Source: Chlorops oryzae
Lineage: Eukaryota; Arthropoda; Insecta; Diptera; Chloropidae
DNA length: 64,000 nt
Direction: 5' to 3'
Assembly: GCA_020466095.1 (NCBI GenBank)
Contig: CM035807.1
Span: 77,622,595-77,686,594 of the forward strand
Shown: one piece after another, positions 35,757 to 46,769 of the stretch
Position numbering within the stretch: position 1 is the first letter of the stretch
Layout of the letters: every line of letters begins with the position of its first letter
Notes under the pieces: model-generated
What the model saw: the letters and a program-made list of their open reading frames with translations, nothing else
The model's database searches: none
What the model was told of the DNA's origin: nothing
Program-made: the position numbers and the translations under genes

Positions 35757-37439
35757 ATGAATTCAGCAAATAAGGTAAAGGCGAAACCATTTCTTCCATT
35801 GTGGCTATAACTTAATTAATACCAACATCCTTAAGGTGGGCGAAATTTTCACAGCTGCTGGACAAGCGTTTTCGAAGCTAGGAGACCTAACGATGGAATT
35901 GCACCCTTCCTCTGATCTTCCATCTGGGTAAGCATTTTCTCGCACTCTCGAAATTGTTCTCTCGCTGTGTTCCTTCATAATTGCCTCTTAATTTCGCAAT
36001 AAATGGACGGAAGAAGAGATCCAATGGAAACTCTGAAAAAGTCGTGCCAAAGTCGTGGCACTCTATCTAGATTTCCTAATTCGTGCCACGGAATTTCTAA
36101 CTAACTTACTCATCGCTTTGCATCGTTCCTAGACGTAGTTCTTCCGGTCTTCCCTCAAGTTTTAATTTTTATGTGTGCGCATCTTTTTTTTAAGCTAATT
36201 CTAGCTTTTAAGATTTTACTTTTACCTTTCATATTCCAACTATCACTCATATCTAGAGAGCCACGACTTTGGCACCTCTGATCTGGGTAAGCATTTTCAT
36301 AATTGCGCCTCTTAATTTCGCAGTAAATGGACCGAAGAAGAGATCGAGATGCTTCACAATTCAATTTTACGATTTTCTGACGATTTGAATAAGATTAGCC
36401 AAAGCATTAAGAATCGGACCGTGTAAGTCAAGCGATCGTACCTTTTGCTAGATTCAATGCCCAAACGGCAAGGATATAGCGAGAGGACAAATCAACTGTT
36501 GATAGTTTTATTAATTCGGTTTTCATCTATTGCAGTTCACAAATACGTCAGGCTTTGAAAAAGAAGGCTTTCGAAGATGCTGGTATCCCTGCTAAACAAA
36601 TACCAGTACAACAAGTCCAACAAGTTATCCAAACAGTTCAGCAACAACAGCTACATCATGCACAGCATCTTAATAATTCGAATACAATCATCATACAAAA
36701 TGCGACGCAACAGCACCAATCACCCGTACACATCCAGCACGTGCAACATATACTGCCTCTGCAGCAGACATCGACACAAACGCACATCGTTCCGCATGCG
36801 ACTACTCCGAAACAGATTATCATACAACAAAGCAGCGCCCAACAGACTCAGCCGCAAGTAGTGCATTTGCAGCCGCAGCAAATCCAACAAATCATCCACC
36901 AACCGCAGACGACAACGGTGACACTGCAGCAGTTTCAACAAATGCAGCAGCAAAAGATTCTCGCTGCGAATGTGGCAACTTCAACAATCGTTAGCCCGAA
37001 TGCCACCGTTGTTAGCAATGCTCCGAATGTAACGCTGCCCGAAGGCAGCAGCAGCAGCAGTAACAATGCCATAATCATGCAACAACAAACGCAGCTCTTA
37101 GCTCAATTGCCCGTCGTAACACCCCAACAGCCACCGTCATCATCGCCGCAACAAGCGGCAGTTGCAACTGCAGCAGCAGTTGTCACAAGTATTCCTGTCA
37201 CACAAGTTGCTGTCGTGCCAACTGTATCAGCATCATCAACTTCGCCGGACATCGATGCGGCAGCGACTGTTGCAACGACCGCTAGTAATGCCGCAGGATC
37301 ATCGGTTGCTATGAAAACTGTTGGACCGGATGTTATGATGACGCTAAATCGTATCAATACACAAGAACATGAAACCGATGTCGAGGAGTGTCTGCCCGCC
37401 GAAGTTGTTAGCTTTGAAGGCGAAGAAGTGGCCGGATGA
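35757..37439 (+). CDS. BAP18: BAP18 (C17orf49)-like chromatin-complex subunit, SANT-like domain
   Basis: Exons 35757-35774, 35836-35927, 36324-36422 and 36536-37439 join in frame to 370 residues; all introns are GT-AG. The N-terminus MNSANKVGEIFTAAGQAFSK and the following KLGDLTMELHP block match human BAP18. A SANT/Myb-like domain follows (KWTEEEIEMLHNSILRFSDD, then IKNRTVSQIRQALKKKAFED, about residues 38-88). Human BAP18 is found with BPTF/NURF and MLL1-type chromatin complexes, so a nuclear role is inferred. The rest (about 90-370) is a fly-type extension rich in Gln, Thr, Ser and Ala, ending VSFEGEEVAG, with no known domain. The human protein is about half this length. The start is the ATG that opens the conserved N-terminus. 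Intron 2 carries a dead duplicate of exon 3. The gene is convergent with the BCDIN3D-like gene. Confidence 0.85.
35945..36040 (+). pseudogene. dead duplicate of BAP18 exon 3 inside intron 2
   Basis: The words CTCTTAATTTCGCAATAAAT and GGACGGAAGAAGAGATC repeat the true acceptor and exon-3 start at 36311-36346 (CTCTTAATTTCGCAGTAAAT). Here the acceptor AG has become AA. The repeat also covers the exon-2 donor region (CATCTGGGTAAGCATTTTC against GATCTGGGTAAGCATTTTC at 36280). After about 30 bp of exon similarity the copy diverges and meets the inverted-repeat element at 36044. Confidence 0.75.
36044..36275. mobile_element. 232-bp inverted-repeat element in BAP18 intron 2
   Basis: The left end GTGCCAAAGTCGTGGCACTC and the right end GAGAGCCACGACTTTGGCAC are inverted, sharing 16 exact terminal bases plus a continuing imperfect match. 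It lies exactly between the dead and functional copies of the exon-2/exon-3 segment. A clean target duplication is not visible beyond a shared CTCTGA word. Confidence 0.6.
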
Positions 37440-38232
37440 AATTTAGCCCGACTCGACGGAGGCGATGGGGAGCAATCAATGCAAACCGCTGAAGTTGAAG
37501 AACATAATCATGAGGTTGATGATTACTATTTCTTTAGCCCTAAGACGTAAAATTTATGTAATTCGATACGATTTCAGATTGATTGAGAATACGTCTTCTT
37601 CTTGGCTTTTCCGCTATCCAGTTTCCATAAAATTTCGAAATTTCTCCCTAATTTATAATTGCTTTAATTTCTTAATTACAAAGGTTGAAAAGTACTTGAA
37701 GTATGTATTTAAGTTTGTAAAATTTTCATGTCAACATTTTTAGTCTTAGTTATTTCGATCTTAAGACAAAAGTAGATATTAAAATTTAACTAAAAAATTA
37801 ATTGATTCTCTTCCAAGGTGATTTAACAAGGTGTTGACAGTCGAAACTGCTCTTCTGCGTCCTCTTTTTTCAACTCGTAACTTAAAACTGTTGTATTGAA
37901 ATTAGTTCGCTTACATCTTTGAGCGAAATGTAAAATTTGTATACTTGAACAAAATGTAAACAAGCGTGGCGTTTACTACTGCGACCACCTTTTTAAATAC
38001 GCCTTGTGTCTCTTTCTCAAGATGTAATGACGGCGGTTGTCTTTTAACAAAAGTGAAGCTTTAGAAGTCCAACGTGACAGAATTTATATCAGTTCTATGA
38101 TTATTATTTCCTTCAATTTTTCTACTTGACAAAATAGTTCGTCTCGGACCATCTAGAAATTTCCTCCGTTAACACATATTAAAGGCTTAACATAATATTG
38201 ACAGTTTTGTGCAATTCAAATAGTTCTATATG
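37440..38232. other. convergent 3' intergenic region
   Basis: It lies between the stops of the BAP18-like (+) and BCDIN3D-like (-) genes, so it probably holds both 3' UTRs. AT-rich, no further gene seen. Confidence 0.6.
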
Positions 38233-38952
38233 TCATCTATAGAAACATATTCTACGTTTCCATTTCGTTTCACATTCACTTATTTTCCGTCGCTGTAATT
38301 TTTCTTCCAAGAAATTTTGAATTTCTTTTTCCACATCGGAACGCCACTTAAGCTTTGGAAACAACGGAAATTCTTCGCCTGCTTTCTTAAGACGTCTTTC
38401 AGCTTTTTGATAGCATTTCCATGGCTGTGGTTCTACAATAAACAAACAAGCTAAATTACTAAGTTTGAAAAGGAATTCCCGCAATCCTTCATCATTATAA
38501 TTTAGGTGAATCCACATCGTTATTGAAAAACAACAAACGGCATCAAAAATTTCTTTTTTTTCTCCATGATGTTTTATGAATTCTTTAACGATCAATTGAA
38601 ATCCTCCATCATCCATTACATCAACGCATCTATAGTTAATATTGCCTGGGTACTTGTTTTCGGAGCAAGCACGATCTATTAGTGATTTATCGATGTCAAT
38701 TCCGAGAATATAGACATGTTGGCATTTTCTATTTAAAACATTGTCCTCCAAATATTCATAAAGGAGCTGAGTAAACTGTCCGGAATTGCATCCAACATCG
38801 AGAATCATGTAATTTCGTTGTTTCTCGGTTGTCTTTGGAAGCCAAACGTCTTTGGGAAGTAATCGCAATCGCTCAATCGCTGAATTAAATTGATAATAGT
38901 TTATGAAATTCCCAAATTGCACAGCTCCGGGATCGTTGTTCCGAAATTGCAT
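38233..38952 (-). CDS. BCDIN3D-like RNA 5'-monophosphate methyltransferase
   Basis: A Bin3-type SAM-dependent methyltransferase. BCDIN3D proteins methylate the 5'-monophosphate of small RNAs (tRNA-His, some pre-miRNAs). From the ATG at 38952 the product has 239 residues. [18 protein letters not shown] (6-23) and ERLRLLP match the human N-terminal block. The SAM motif [10 protein letters not shown] lies at 51-60 and the acidic GIDID loop at 84-88. The family signature [12 protein letters not shown] is at 143-154 and [12 protein letters not shown] at 173-184. The frame is open upstream to an ATG at 39099 (288 residues). I prefer 38952 because the human-like alignment starts there and the upstream 49 residues overlap a mobile-element-like hairpin. 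The gene appears single-exon; a 5' exon cannot be excluded. Confidence 0.85.
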   Translation of the reverse strand: MQFRNNDPGAVQFGNFINYYQFNSAIERLRLLPKDVWLPKTTEKQRNYMILDVGCNSGQFTQLLYEYLEDNVLNRKCQHVYILGIDIDKSLIDRACSENKYPGNINYRCVDVMDDGGFQLIVKEFIKHHGEKKEIFDAVCCFSITMWIHLNYNDEGLREFLFKLSNLACLFIVEPQPWKCYQKAERRLKKAGEEFPLFPKLKWRSDVEKEIQNFLEEKLQRRKISECETKWKRRICFYR

Positions 38953-38988
38953 ATTGCTGCTGTTTGCAAATATATAATTTTTAATACT

Positions 38989-39104
38989 CGGGTATGTCAC
39001 AGAAATCGAATACGTTTGAAAACGTTCGAAATTAATGAAACTTCCATACAAATTTATGCGAAATCGAATGTTTTCTGTCGTATTCAATTTCTGTGACATA
39101 CCCG
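38989..39104. mobile_element. 116-bp hairpin element at the 5' end of the BCDIN3D-like gene
   Basis: Arms at 38989-39014 and 39079-39104 are 26-bp inverted repeats with one mismatch (CGGGTATGTCACAGAAAT... and ...ATTTCTGTGACATACCCG). A second inner inverted similarity (TTCGAAAT / CGAAATCG words) suggests a foldback. It supplies most codons of the optional 49-residue N-terminal extension. No target duplication is visible. Confidence 0.65.
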
Positions 39105-40059
39105 ATTGTCTTCTCTTCGTGCGTCACTTTAGTATCGATTGTATGAAATTTTATTAACACTCTCATCCAGTGATGCCAGATTGTGGGTTTTTCCCCATAT
39201 TGTGGGTTTTTTCACTCAAATATCGTGACATGGGGAAAAGTATGGGTAATTTTATATCGAAATTTATGCACTACATTTAAGGTATATTTACTACTTATGA
39301 GCAGCCATGCACAAAAGGCATTCAAAAAGGCAAAAGAGAAGCAAAAAATAGAAGTTCGTGTACGTATATGAAGAGAGAGTTTTAAAAATGATACCGAACG
39401 AGTAGGCTCTGTGCCGCTAGTTTTTGTATTTTTATGTTTTTGTTGTACTATACACTAACATTTTTCGGACGTTTGTCTGTAGTGGTGGTCATCACTGATT
39501 ATGTCTTCCCTGCAAGCATTTGGAAGATGTTTGGAAGAACGTTCGTCCAGAAGATGTTTAGGCGATTCTTCTGGAAGAAGGTTTGTCCAGAAGATGTTTA
39601 GGCGATTCTTCTGGAAGAATGTTAGACGATGTTTTTCATTTCATACCAACAATTCAATAGCAAACACGTGCATCGCCGAATCATCTTGTGGAAGAATCGC
39701 CTAAACATCTTCTAGACGACCGTAATACGAACGTTTGCAGTGGAAATTTCCACTCCACTTCTCCGCGATTAAAAAAGGGAATCTTCTCCGCGATGAAGAA
39801 GCGAATCCTCTCCGCGAATCGCTTTCGACCGGACAAATTCTCACAGCTATGATCCGAAAGCGATTCTTAAGCAACTGTTGCGGCGAACAAAACGTTCGCG
39901 GCCGCGAATCGCATTCGGATCTTCCGCAACTGAAAATGCTTGCAGGGTTACCAATCGTAGACAGCAAACAAAAGTTAAATGTGCGAGATCCGAATAGCAG
40001 TAGTAAAAATCGCAGTAACTCTGGGATCTATCGAAGGTGTTATTCTTTTCGTAAAACAG
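39105..40059. other. gene-free region with tandem and inverted 40-bp copies
   Basis: 39541-39580 and 39581-39620 are 40-bp tandem copies (GTCCAGAAGATGTTTAGGCG core), and 39691-39720 holds the same core inverted. A frame of about 160 codons over 39735-40226 has no recognisable domain and runs into the inverted repeat at 40060, so I do not call it a gene. Confidence 0.6.
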
Positions 40060-40347
40060 ATATCGTCGTTGCGACTGCAAAAGCGCGTAACATCAATCTG
40101 CAATACCGCGTATTTACAACAGTCGCAAACATGAAATATCGTGCCAAAAACATCTCAAGAACTAATACGCCGTTTTGCTATGACGTTGAAATGGACGTTT
40201 TTTATTGGATAATTCAAATGGCGTGAGCTAAATTAGGTTCCAATATACAATCACATGTCAATAGCACGATATATCAGTTTGCGAATTTTGTAAATACGCG
40301 GTATTGCAGATTGATGTTACGCGCTTTTGCAGTCGCAACGACGATAT
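40060..40347. repeat. perfect 60-bp inverted repeat with 168-bp spacer
   Basis: 40060-40119 and 40288-40347 are exact reverse complements (left arm starts ATATCGTCGTTGCGACTGC). Perfect arms imply a recent event. The outer edges have no convincing duplication. The spacer has no coding signal. Confidence 0.8.
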
Positions 40348-40497
40348 GCAGAAGATACAACGATTGTATAAGGAGGCAGAAACAGTAGAAGAATGTCAAC
40401 AAAAACTCGAGTAATTCAAAGAAATGGATGGTTAAAAATGAATAAACCGAAGTTGGTTGAACAAAAGGGATATATGGCTTATATACATTTGTCTAAA

Positions 40498-40901
40498 CAG
40501 GGCCGGCGGAACGTAAATTATGCAGGTGGGTACATGAACGATGGGTTTTGAAGGAGTGGGGGAGGGGGGGGAGGTGTTTTGCATTTCAATTTGCATTCAT
40601 ATGCTTCTGCACATAATTTGTCCTTATATGGAAATAAAGCTAGCAAATTATTATTATTGTAAAAGTTGACACCTTGATAAATAAACTTTATTTAATAAAG
40701 CACACATCATTCGGTTTTCGCAGGCCGGTCACATTTTTTTTATTAAACAAAAAATGGTAGAAAATAAATCTACGTTGGTATTGGGCATTCTGTTGTTATT
40801 GCTTTTTAATCAAGCTAATTTTTCAGCTGGGTATTTACCTACCTAGAAATATTTCAGGTGGGTAGCACTACCAACCGTACCCACCACTAACGCCGGCTCT
40901 G
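40498..40901. mobile_element. hAT-like MITE
   Basis: Ends CAGGGCCGGCG and CGCCGGCTCTG are flanked by 8-bp near-duplications TGTCTAAA (40490-40497) and TGCCTAAA (40902-40909). Length 404 bp, no transposase. The termini resemble those of the element at 25772-31183, so both may be moved by the same enzyme. Confidence 0.75.
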
Positions 40902-41408
40902 TGCCTAAATTGAGACATCAGGTTTATTTTAAAATTCAATTCGGTTAGGAAAAAGTATTTTTTGACTCTCTGTTCTTTTCATGTGCGGTGATTGTTGAAT
41001 GGCGTTTTCTGCTTCTGGTTTTAATATCTTCGTTGATTGTTTTTATAAAAAATTCAATATCCAATTTTTTTAATTATTAAGAACAACCTGTTACGAATTC
41101 AGCACTGGGACAGAAAAGATATGTAATCATATTAATAATATATATAAGACAACTACTAATGCCACTACTTCTGCTAAAATGACGTCACAGGAAATGATAG
41201 TCTATAAAATGAGGTGTGGATTGCGTTTTCCAGCATTCTATCATACTTCGTCCAGTCAGTGCTGCCAGCTTCTTATTTCTTTTTTATAGCGACCTTCGCC
41301 GATTTTTCCCTTTTTTAACTCTCTACGAATCGTTCTAAAAATTCCTCCATATTTAGAGGCCTTGTTATGGAGTTTAATGTTAAATCAACACTGATTTAAT
41401 TTTTTTTG

Positions 41409-41560
41409 GATTTAAATCAAATGATTGAAATCTTTCTGATTTAAATCAAATGATTTAAATCTTTTTGGATTTAAATCACATGATTGAAATCATTTTGAAT
41501 TAAATCAAATGATTTAAATCCTTTTTGATTTAAATCAAATGATTGACAATTCAAAATATA
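41409..41560. repeat. array of the palindrome GATTTAAATC
   Basis: Six exact copies of the self-complementary 10-mer lie at 41409, 41438, 41452, 41468, 41511 and 41527, separated by related CAAATGATTGAAAT words, plus degenerate copies on both sides (41370-41640). It is a short-period repeat of about 30 bp. Confidence 0.7.
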
Positions 41561-41990
41561 AATCAATTGATTGCAGCAAAGTGTTTATAAATCATCTTGA
41601 GGCAATCATCAAAGAATTAAATCAGATTTAAATCTTCATGATTTTCAAGTAAAATGAATTAAATCTTTTTTTTCTAATCAGGCTGTGATTGATTCTTGAA
41701 TCAATCTTGAAATTTCATTTACAGCTCTGAAGCATATGAATAGCCCTTTTTTTTCTTTTTTTTCAACTTTTGAAATTGTGCATATAAAGCCATATATTTT
41801 TAACATTGAAATTTGAAGTTTTTAAAAATCTAATGCGCCCTGAAGAAAGTAAAGAGTTTCCATTTCTTATTTTAGTAGATTTTCCACAATTTTTTAAGGA
41901 AATTTTCATTGGCGTTTTCAAATTACAACCTGCGCACTGTGGAGATAGTGGGATCAGGGCTTTGTGGTGAATGTTAATTATTTTCTAAAT

Positions 41991-42271
41991 TTAAGCCCGG
42001 ATCCCACTATCTGCGCAATGCGCCGGTATTTGCCGAAATCAAAGCGCCGATAGTGTGAACGCAATTTTCGGACTCTGATGCTGACAAGTGTGATCTTCTT
42101 GAACGATTTTTGTCTCAATTTTTTTGTTCCCCGATATCTTTTTGACAATATGTGACAATAATGTGAGCCCAAACAACTATTGTAGAAATTGTTGAAACTT
42201 GTGCCGATCTGGCCCGATAAAAATCGGCGCAGATTGTGCTATTTGCAAAGATAGTGGGATCCCACCTTTAA
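41991..42271. mobile_element. TIR element flanked by TTAA
   Basis: Left end GCCCGGATCCCACTATC and right end GATAGTGGGATCCCACC are inverted, with TTAA at 41991-41994 and 42268-42271. About 280 bp, non-coding. A partial end (GATAGTGGGATCAGGGC) lies at 41944-41960. Confidence 0.6.
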
Positions 42272-42961
42272 ATGTGTTTTTGGCCCCAATCTCATCGGTT
42301 TGATACGAATATTTACGTGTATTTTGGTAAATTTTCGCTGTTAAAACGTTGTATGGAAGACATCACTCCTGCTTGTCTTAAAAGGAAAAAATTTCTAATC
42401 ACAAAAATTATTTAATCATTTACATTTTAAAAAATGTATACCTCCTACTCCGCTCATTTTTATGATACTTTACCCCAAGCAACATAATTGGCATAATTTT
42501 CCGATTAATATATTTCTATTTAAATTTATTCTTCGGGTAATTCCACGAGAAACGATCCTTCCCGTGGAACCCTATTCATGGAATTGCCCCGTCATATTTC
42601 GAAAACTTTTTTTATAGCTATCATGATTAATCTGCGATAAACGTGCAACCTTTCACTTGATCTGAAAAAAACTCCAACTTACAATTACTTTTAAGAAATT
42701 CACACTCGAAAAGCCCTATATGACAAAACTTTATATAAAAAAAAAATATATGTATAATACAAATTTGTTTAAGTACTCCATTTTTTTTAATGGATTTAAA
42801 TTTAAACTGCATCAAATGAAATTTCATTTCTTAATTTTTGTTATATTTTTAATTCAGTTTTTTCTCTCTCCTGTAAAATTCTTAATTTGTCAGTTAGGGC
42901 CTTTCTACATTAAGGTAACGATAAGAGTTGCCAGCCATACTATATAACAGAGATTGTCAGG

Positions 42962-43598
42962 CCCATATATTACTATATGTGGCACTCTACAACAACTATG
43001 CTTGTTGAGTTGAGTAGGCCCCGTTGCATGCTTCTTAGGCAAAATCAAAAAACGTAGCACGCCGAGAAATTCGTCGGTCTAACAAATCTTTTAAACTTGT
43101 AACATGTATCAAAATGTTTGGTATAATTCATATACATGTATAAGTGTTCGTGATTTTTTTGTTAAACTTTTTTTTCGACTAAGATATGCAGTTTCTTATA
43201 TAATATCAAAAATCTTTACGTTAGAATTTTCCTTTTGTTCTCAACAACGCTAAAGAAGACCACTCATGCGTCGAATATTACCGAATGTTTGGTATTACAA
43301 AACAGAACAGCTGATATGAACTTTGTCAGTGATGTATGAAAAAATTCTAGCTCGATACCAAACTAATGGCTCAAGTACTTATAACAAATCATGCTAAAAT
43401 GAATACAAAAACTACTTATTTTTCGAACTCCTCTCTTGAAAAGGGTCACAGTATTGCATAATCTTTCATCAAAATACTAAACAGGTTGTATACTAAAAAG
43501 AAAACATTAGTTACAAAATTGAGTGAGTACATTCAATAACATTCTAAGTGTCATCACTAATTCGGTTGTTGTTAGAATGCCACATATAGTATATATGT
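42962..43598. mobile_element. TIR element with ACTATATGTGGCA ends
   Basis: Inverted ends share ACTATATGTGGCA...TCTA...CAACAAC over about 35 bp. The interior (CAGAACAGCTGATATGAA, GGCTCAAGTACTTAT) is repeated in the relative at 61065-61372. No transposase seen. Exact outer edges are uncertain. Confidence 0.55.
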
Positions 43599-43617
43599 CA
43601 GGCCTATAAACGGCATA

Positions 43618-43778
43618 GGGGCTGTCCATTAATTACTAAGCATAAAAGGGGGGAGGGTTCGAAAAATCTTACGCCTGCTTATAAAGGGTGTCTTGATTTA
43701 TTCTAAAGTATGCTTACGAGAGGGGGGGAGGGGTCAAAAATGGTCAAAATCGCCCTTACGTAATTAATGGACAGCCCC
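43618..43778. mobile_element. TA-flanked MITE, GGGGCTGTCCATTAATTAC ends
   Basis: Ends GGGGCTGTCCATTAATTAC and GTAATTAATGGACAGCCCC are perfect inverted repeats of 19 bp, flanked by TA on both sides. The interior has G-rich and C-rich patches and no frame. Confidence 0.75.
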
Positions 43779-46439
43779 TAAGCGACATTCAAAAGCTGTT
43801 TCCCAGCCGGAAATTTCACTACTTCTGCAGTACTTCCGAAGTGGTGAAAATTCATACAGCGACTACTCGCATTACTAACCCTTACTTCTAATGAACTTTG
43901 TTAGGAGATGGCCGCTATTTTTAGTACTTCAAAATTCAAAAAAGTAAAAAGCCGGTTTAACATGGGAAGCAACAACAACGAATCGCGATTTTGAGCTTGT
44001 GACGTTTCCTCTCTCAAGTGGCGCTATCTTGTTTTCTATAGATGGGAAATCCCGCGAAACTCCTTTTTTGATTATATAAACTCCCAACGCAACATTTTCT
44101 GTCATAATTGCACACATTATTCGAAAATGGTAACTCTATTTTTTGTATTTAATGTATGAAAGTAAAGTGTATGACCGTGTGAGAAGAAATTCGCTATTAA
44201 CATGTCAATACATTCGATAATGAAACACACTTCTTGTAGGCTAGAGACGTGGGAATGTGGTATGGGAAAGTTTTTCTCTCTTCCCTTTGCGTCCCTAGCC
44301 ATCGAAAATTTGTTCCATTATAGAAATTTCGTAACGTATAAATAGCTTTTGGACTAATTTCCTTAATTTTTTCATTTGGGGAGCCCTCTCTTTTTAATTT
44401 CAGCTGATTCTTCATTTATCCTTTTTTTGTATGCTAAAAATCCCGCGAAATATAAAATTTTCGCGGGAAAATTTTTTTTAGCCAAATAAATATGCGCACC
44501 CTAGGCATTCATGAACGCATATCGCATACTAATCACTAAATTGGCACAACTCAAAATTTGGCATTTCTCGGGCTAACAGCCAATAACTCTCGACGTCTGT
44601 AAAAACCATTTCTTTTTTAAACTTATATTATTTTTAAATAATTGCAGCAATAAAATGTTGGCAAACATGAAAAAAGTGATCGAAAAAATTTTGAATTGTG
44701 CCGGTTTAGTGATTAGTGTGCGATATATCTCTCGTCTTCCGTCGTATTTTACAATCATTTTTTAAAACGCATGAGTATGTCCAATAAAAAAAATGCAAAC
44801 GAAATTTAAAAATGGTTGATTCACTTTTTAAAAGACAATCAAGTCCCTGTTATCTTAAGCATATTTGGCCGGATATATGTAATATATTCTTATTTAAATA
44901 TGTTCTATTTTGTTCTTTACTGATGCAACGACATTGTGAAATTTTTGATTTCTAATTCGTTTAATTCGGAATTTTTGAATATTGTGAGTGATTGTGCGTG
45001 AGTAGTATAACTAAGATTTATACAGTCCGGGCTCCTTGTAATTAAGCTAAAGCATTAGGAGCCGAAAAAATTATTCCAAGTTCGAAAACCTACATTTTGG
45101 CATCAAACTCACATATTGGCATCAAACCATTTACACTCAGTTTAGGTTTGAGTACGAAATAAGCAATGTTCAACACTGCTAATAGAGGGCGTATGCTCGA
45201 GTATCATTTTTCTACAGGAATTTAGCTCGGGTATCATTTTATATATAATTATAATTATTATTTATACCTATATATAATTTCTTTGCATTCCGCGAAGGAA
45301 TTATCCCATACGTATTTGTATGGAATGTCAAATTCCTCTACCTTTGTGAAAGCGAGTGCAAATGCGAATATCTGTCGCCGATATTCGCGAATGCGAGTGT
45401 TCAGTTTTAAATTAAGCGCCACTTATCTATGCTTTGTTATTGACAGCTGACGTGCCGTGTAAGCCCAACATATTTTTTGTTACAACGTTGCCCTTTGAGT
45501 ACGGTGACCATAAATTTAAATTGAAAAAACAGAACAAAAATATCTTTTATTTTTAGTCGTCAACTTAGTTTATTTAAATCTTTTACGAGGTTGTCACAGA
45601 ACGGACCTTTCAATCGGTCCAAGGATAATGACGATCGAATTTGGACATTTTCGCTAATTTCCACTAAAAAAAATACGCAGAACAAGCGCCTAGAAAACAG
45701 AAAACACCTCTGCTAAAAACATATATGATGGCCACCGTATTTATGATCCAAAAAATAATTTTTTTAATTAACCTGGTTTCGTAAAGCAAATGAATTTAAA
45801 TTTGTGATTTTTTGAATAACTTTTAAATATTGTTTTGAAATCAACAAATCAATACACATATAAAATCAATCTACACAAAAGAAATATATAACATCCATAC
45901 GATTTGTATATATTTCGAACGTTAATAATTTTAAAAAAATCAAAAGCAATACGAAATGAAAAACAAATTATTTAAAAAAAATCATTTTCAAGTTAACATG
46001 CAGCATGAAACAAAACATTCAGATCGAAGCAAGTACCCTGCAGAAAATCCGAGTAGATAAACTGTCGCGTTTTTTTAGTTCCAACTTGTCCAGAACTAGT
46101 TCTCCATTATACCCCTTCCAATGTATAATTTTATAGAATTTTAAATGTGCGTGTAGGCTGGAAAGCAACCACTTCTCCCATTAACTATCGTTTTACTGTG
46201 CTGCGGGAACCACTTAGGTATATTGGATATAGTAAAGCACCACTTCTCTCAGGCAAAATTATTCAGTATAATTAGCGGGATTTCGACATTTTTAGAGCAG
46301 AATTTTCAATGTTTAGAAGAAAGACACAGATAGGTTAGTTTTTGTTTTATTTTGCATAATATAACTTATAATTATACAATATATCTTATTTCTAGTTAGT
46401 CTTTCGATTGACAAGAGTCTTTGTATTGCAATTGCACTT
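43779..46439. other. gene-free region with an old repeat fragment
   Basis: No gene found. 45345-45475 and 45745-45960 match the outer repeat at 51142-52072 (for example GACAGCTGACGTGCCGTGTA), but this copy lacks clear ends and lacks the inner MITE present there. Confidence 0.6.
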
Positions 46440-46769
46440 TATTTTTCTAGGTGTGATGCTCCTGTGAGTGAAACAGCTAAGGCTTCGTCAAATATACCAA
46501 CAAGCAGCTTTTATAAACAGCTCCCCGTGGGTTTCGTTTTCCTTCGGAAAAGGTATAAAAAGGAATCTAAATCACAATCCTGTTGTCGTGACAGTGCGTT
46601 ACAAAACGACTTAAATCCACTTTTCCGGGGAAAAACTACTACGACGAGTACGTTGTAATGAGGTAGGGAGTATAAGACCATTTTCAGCCAAAGACGACTG
46701 TAGGTAGTAACTATCGGTAACTAAACAAAGAGGCACCTTCAACCTTCCAAACCCACCAAAACCTTTCTT

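Noticed and set aside
39735..40226. 163-codon plus-strand frame
   Set aside because: No recognisable domain, spans repeat copies and one arm of the 60-bp inverted repeat; no splice or start support.
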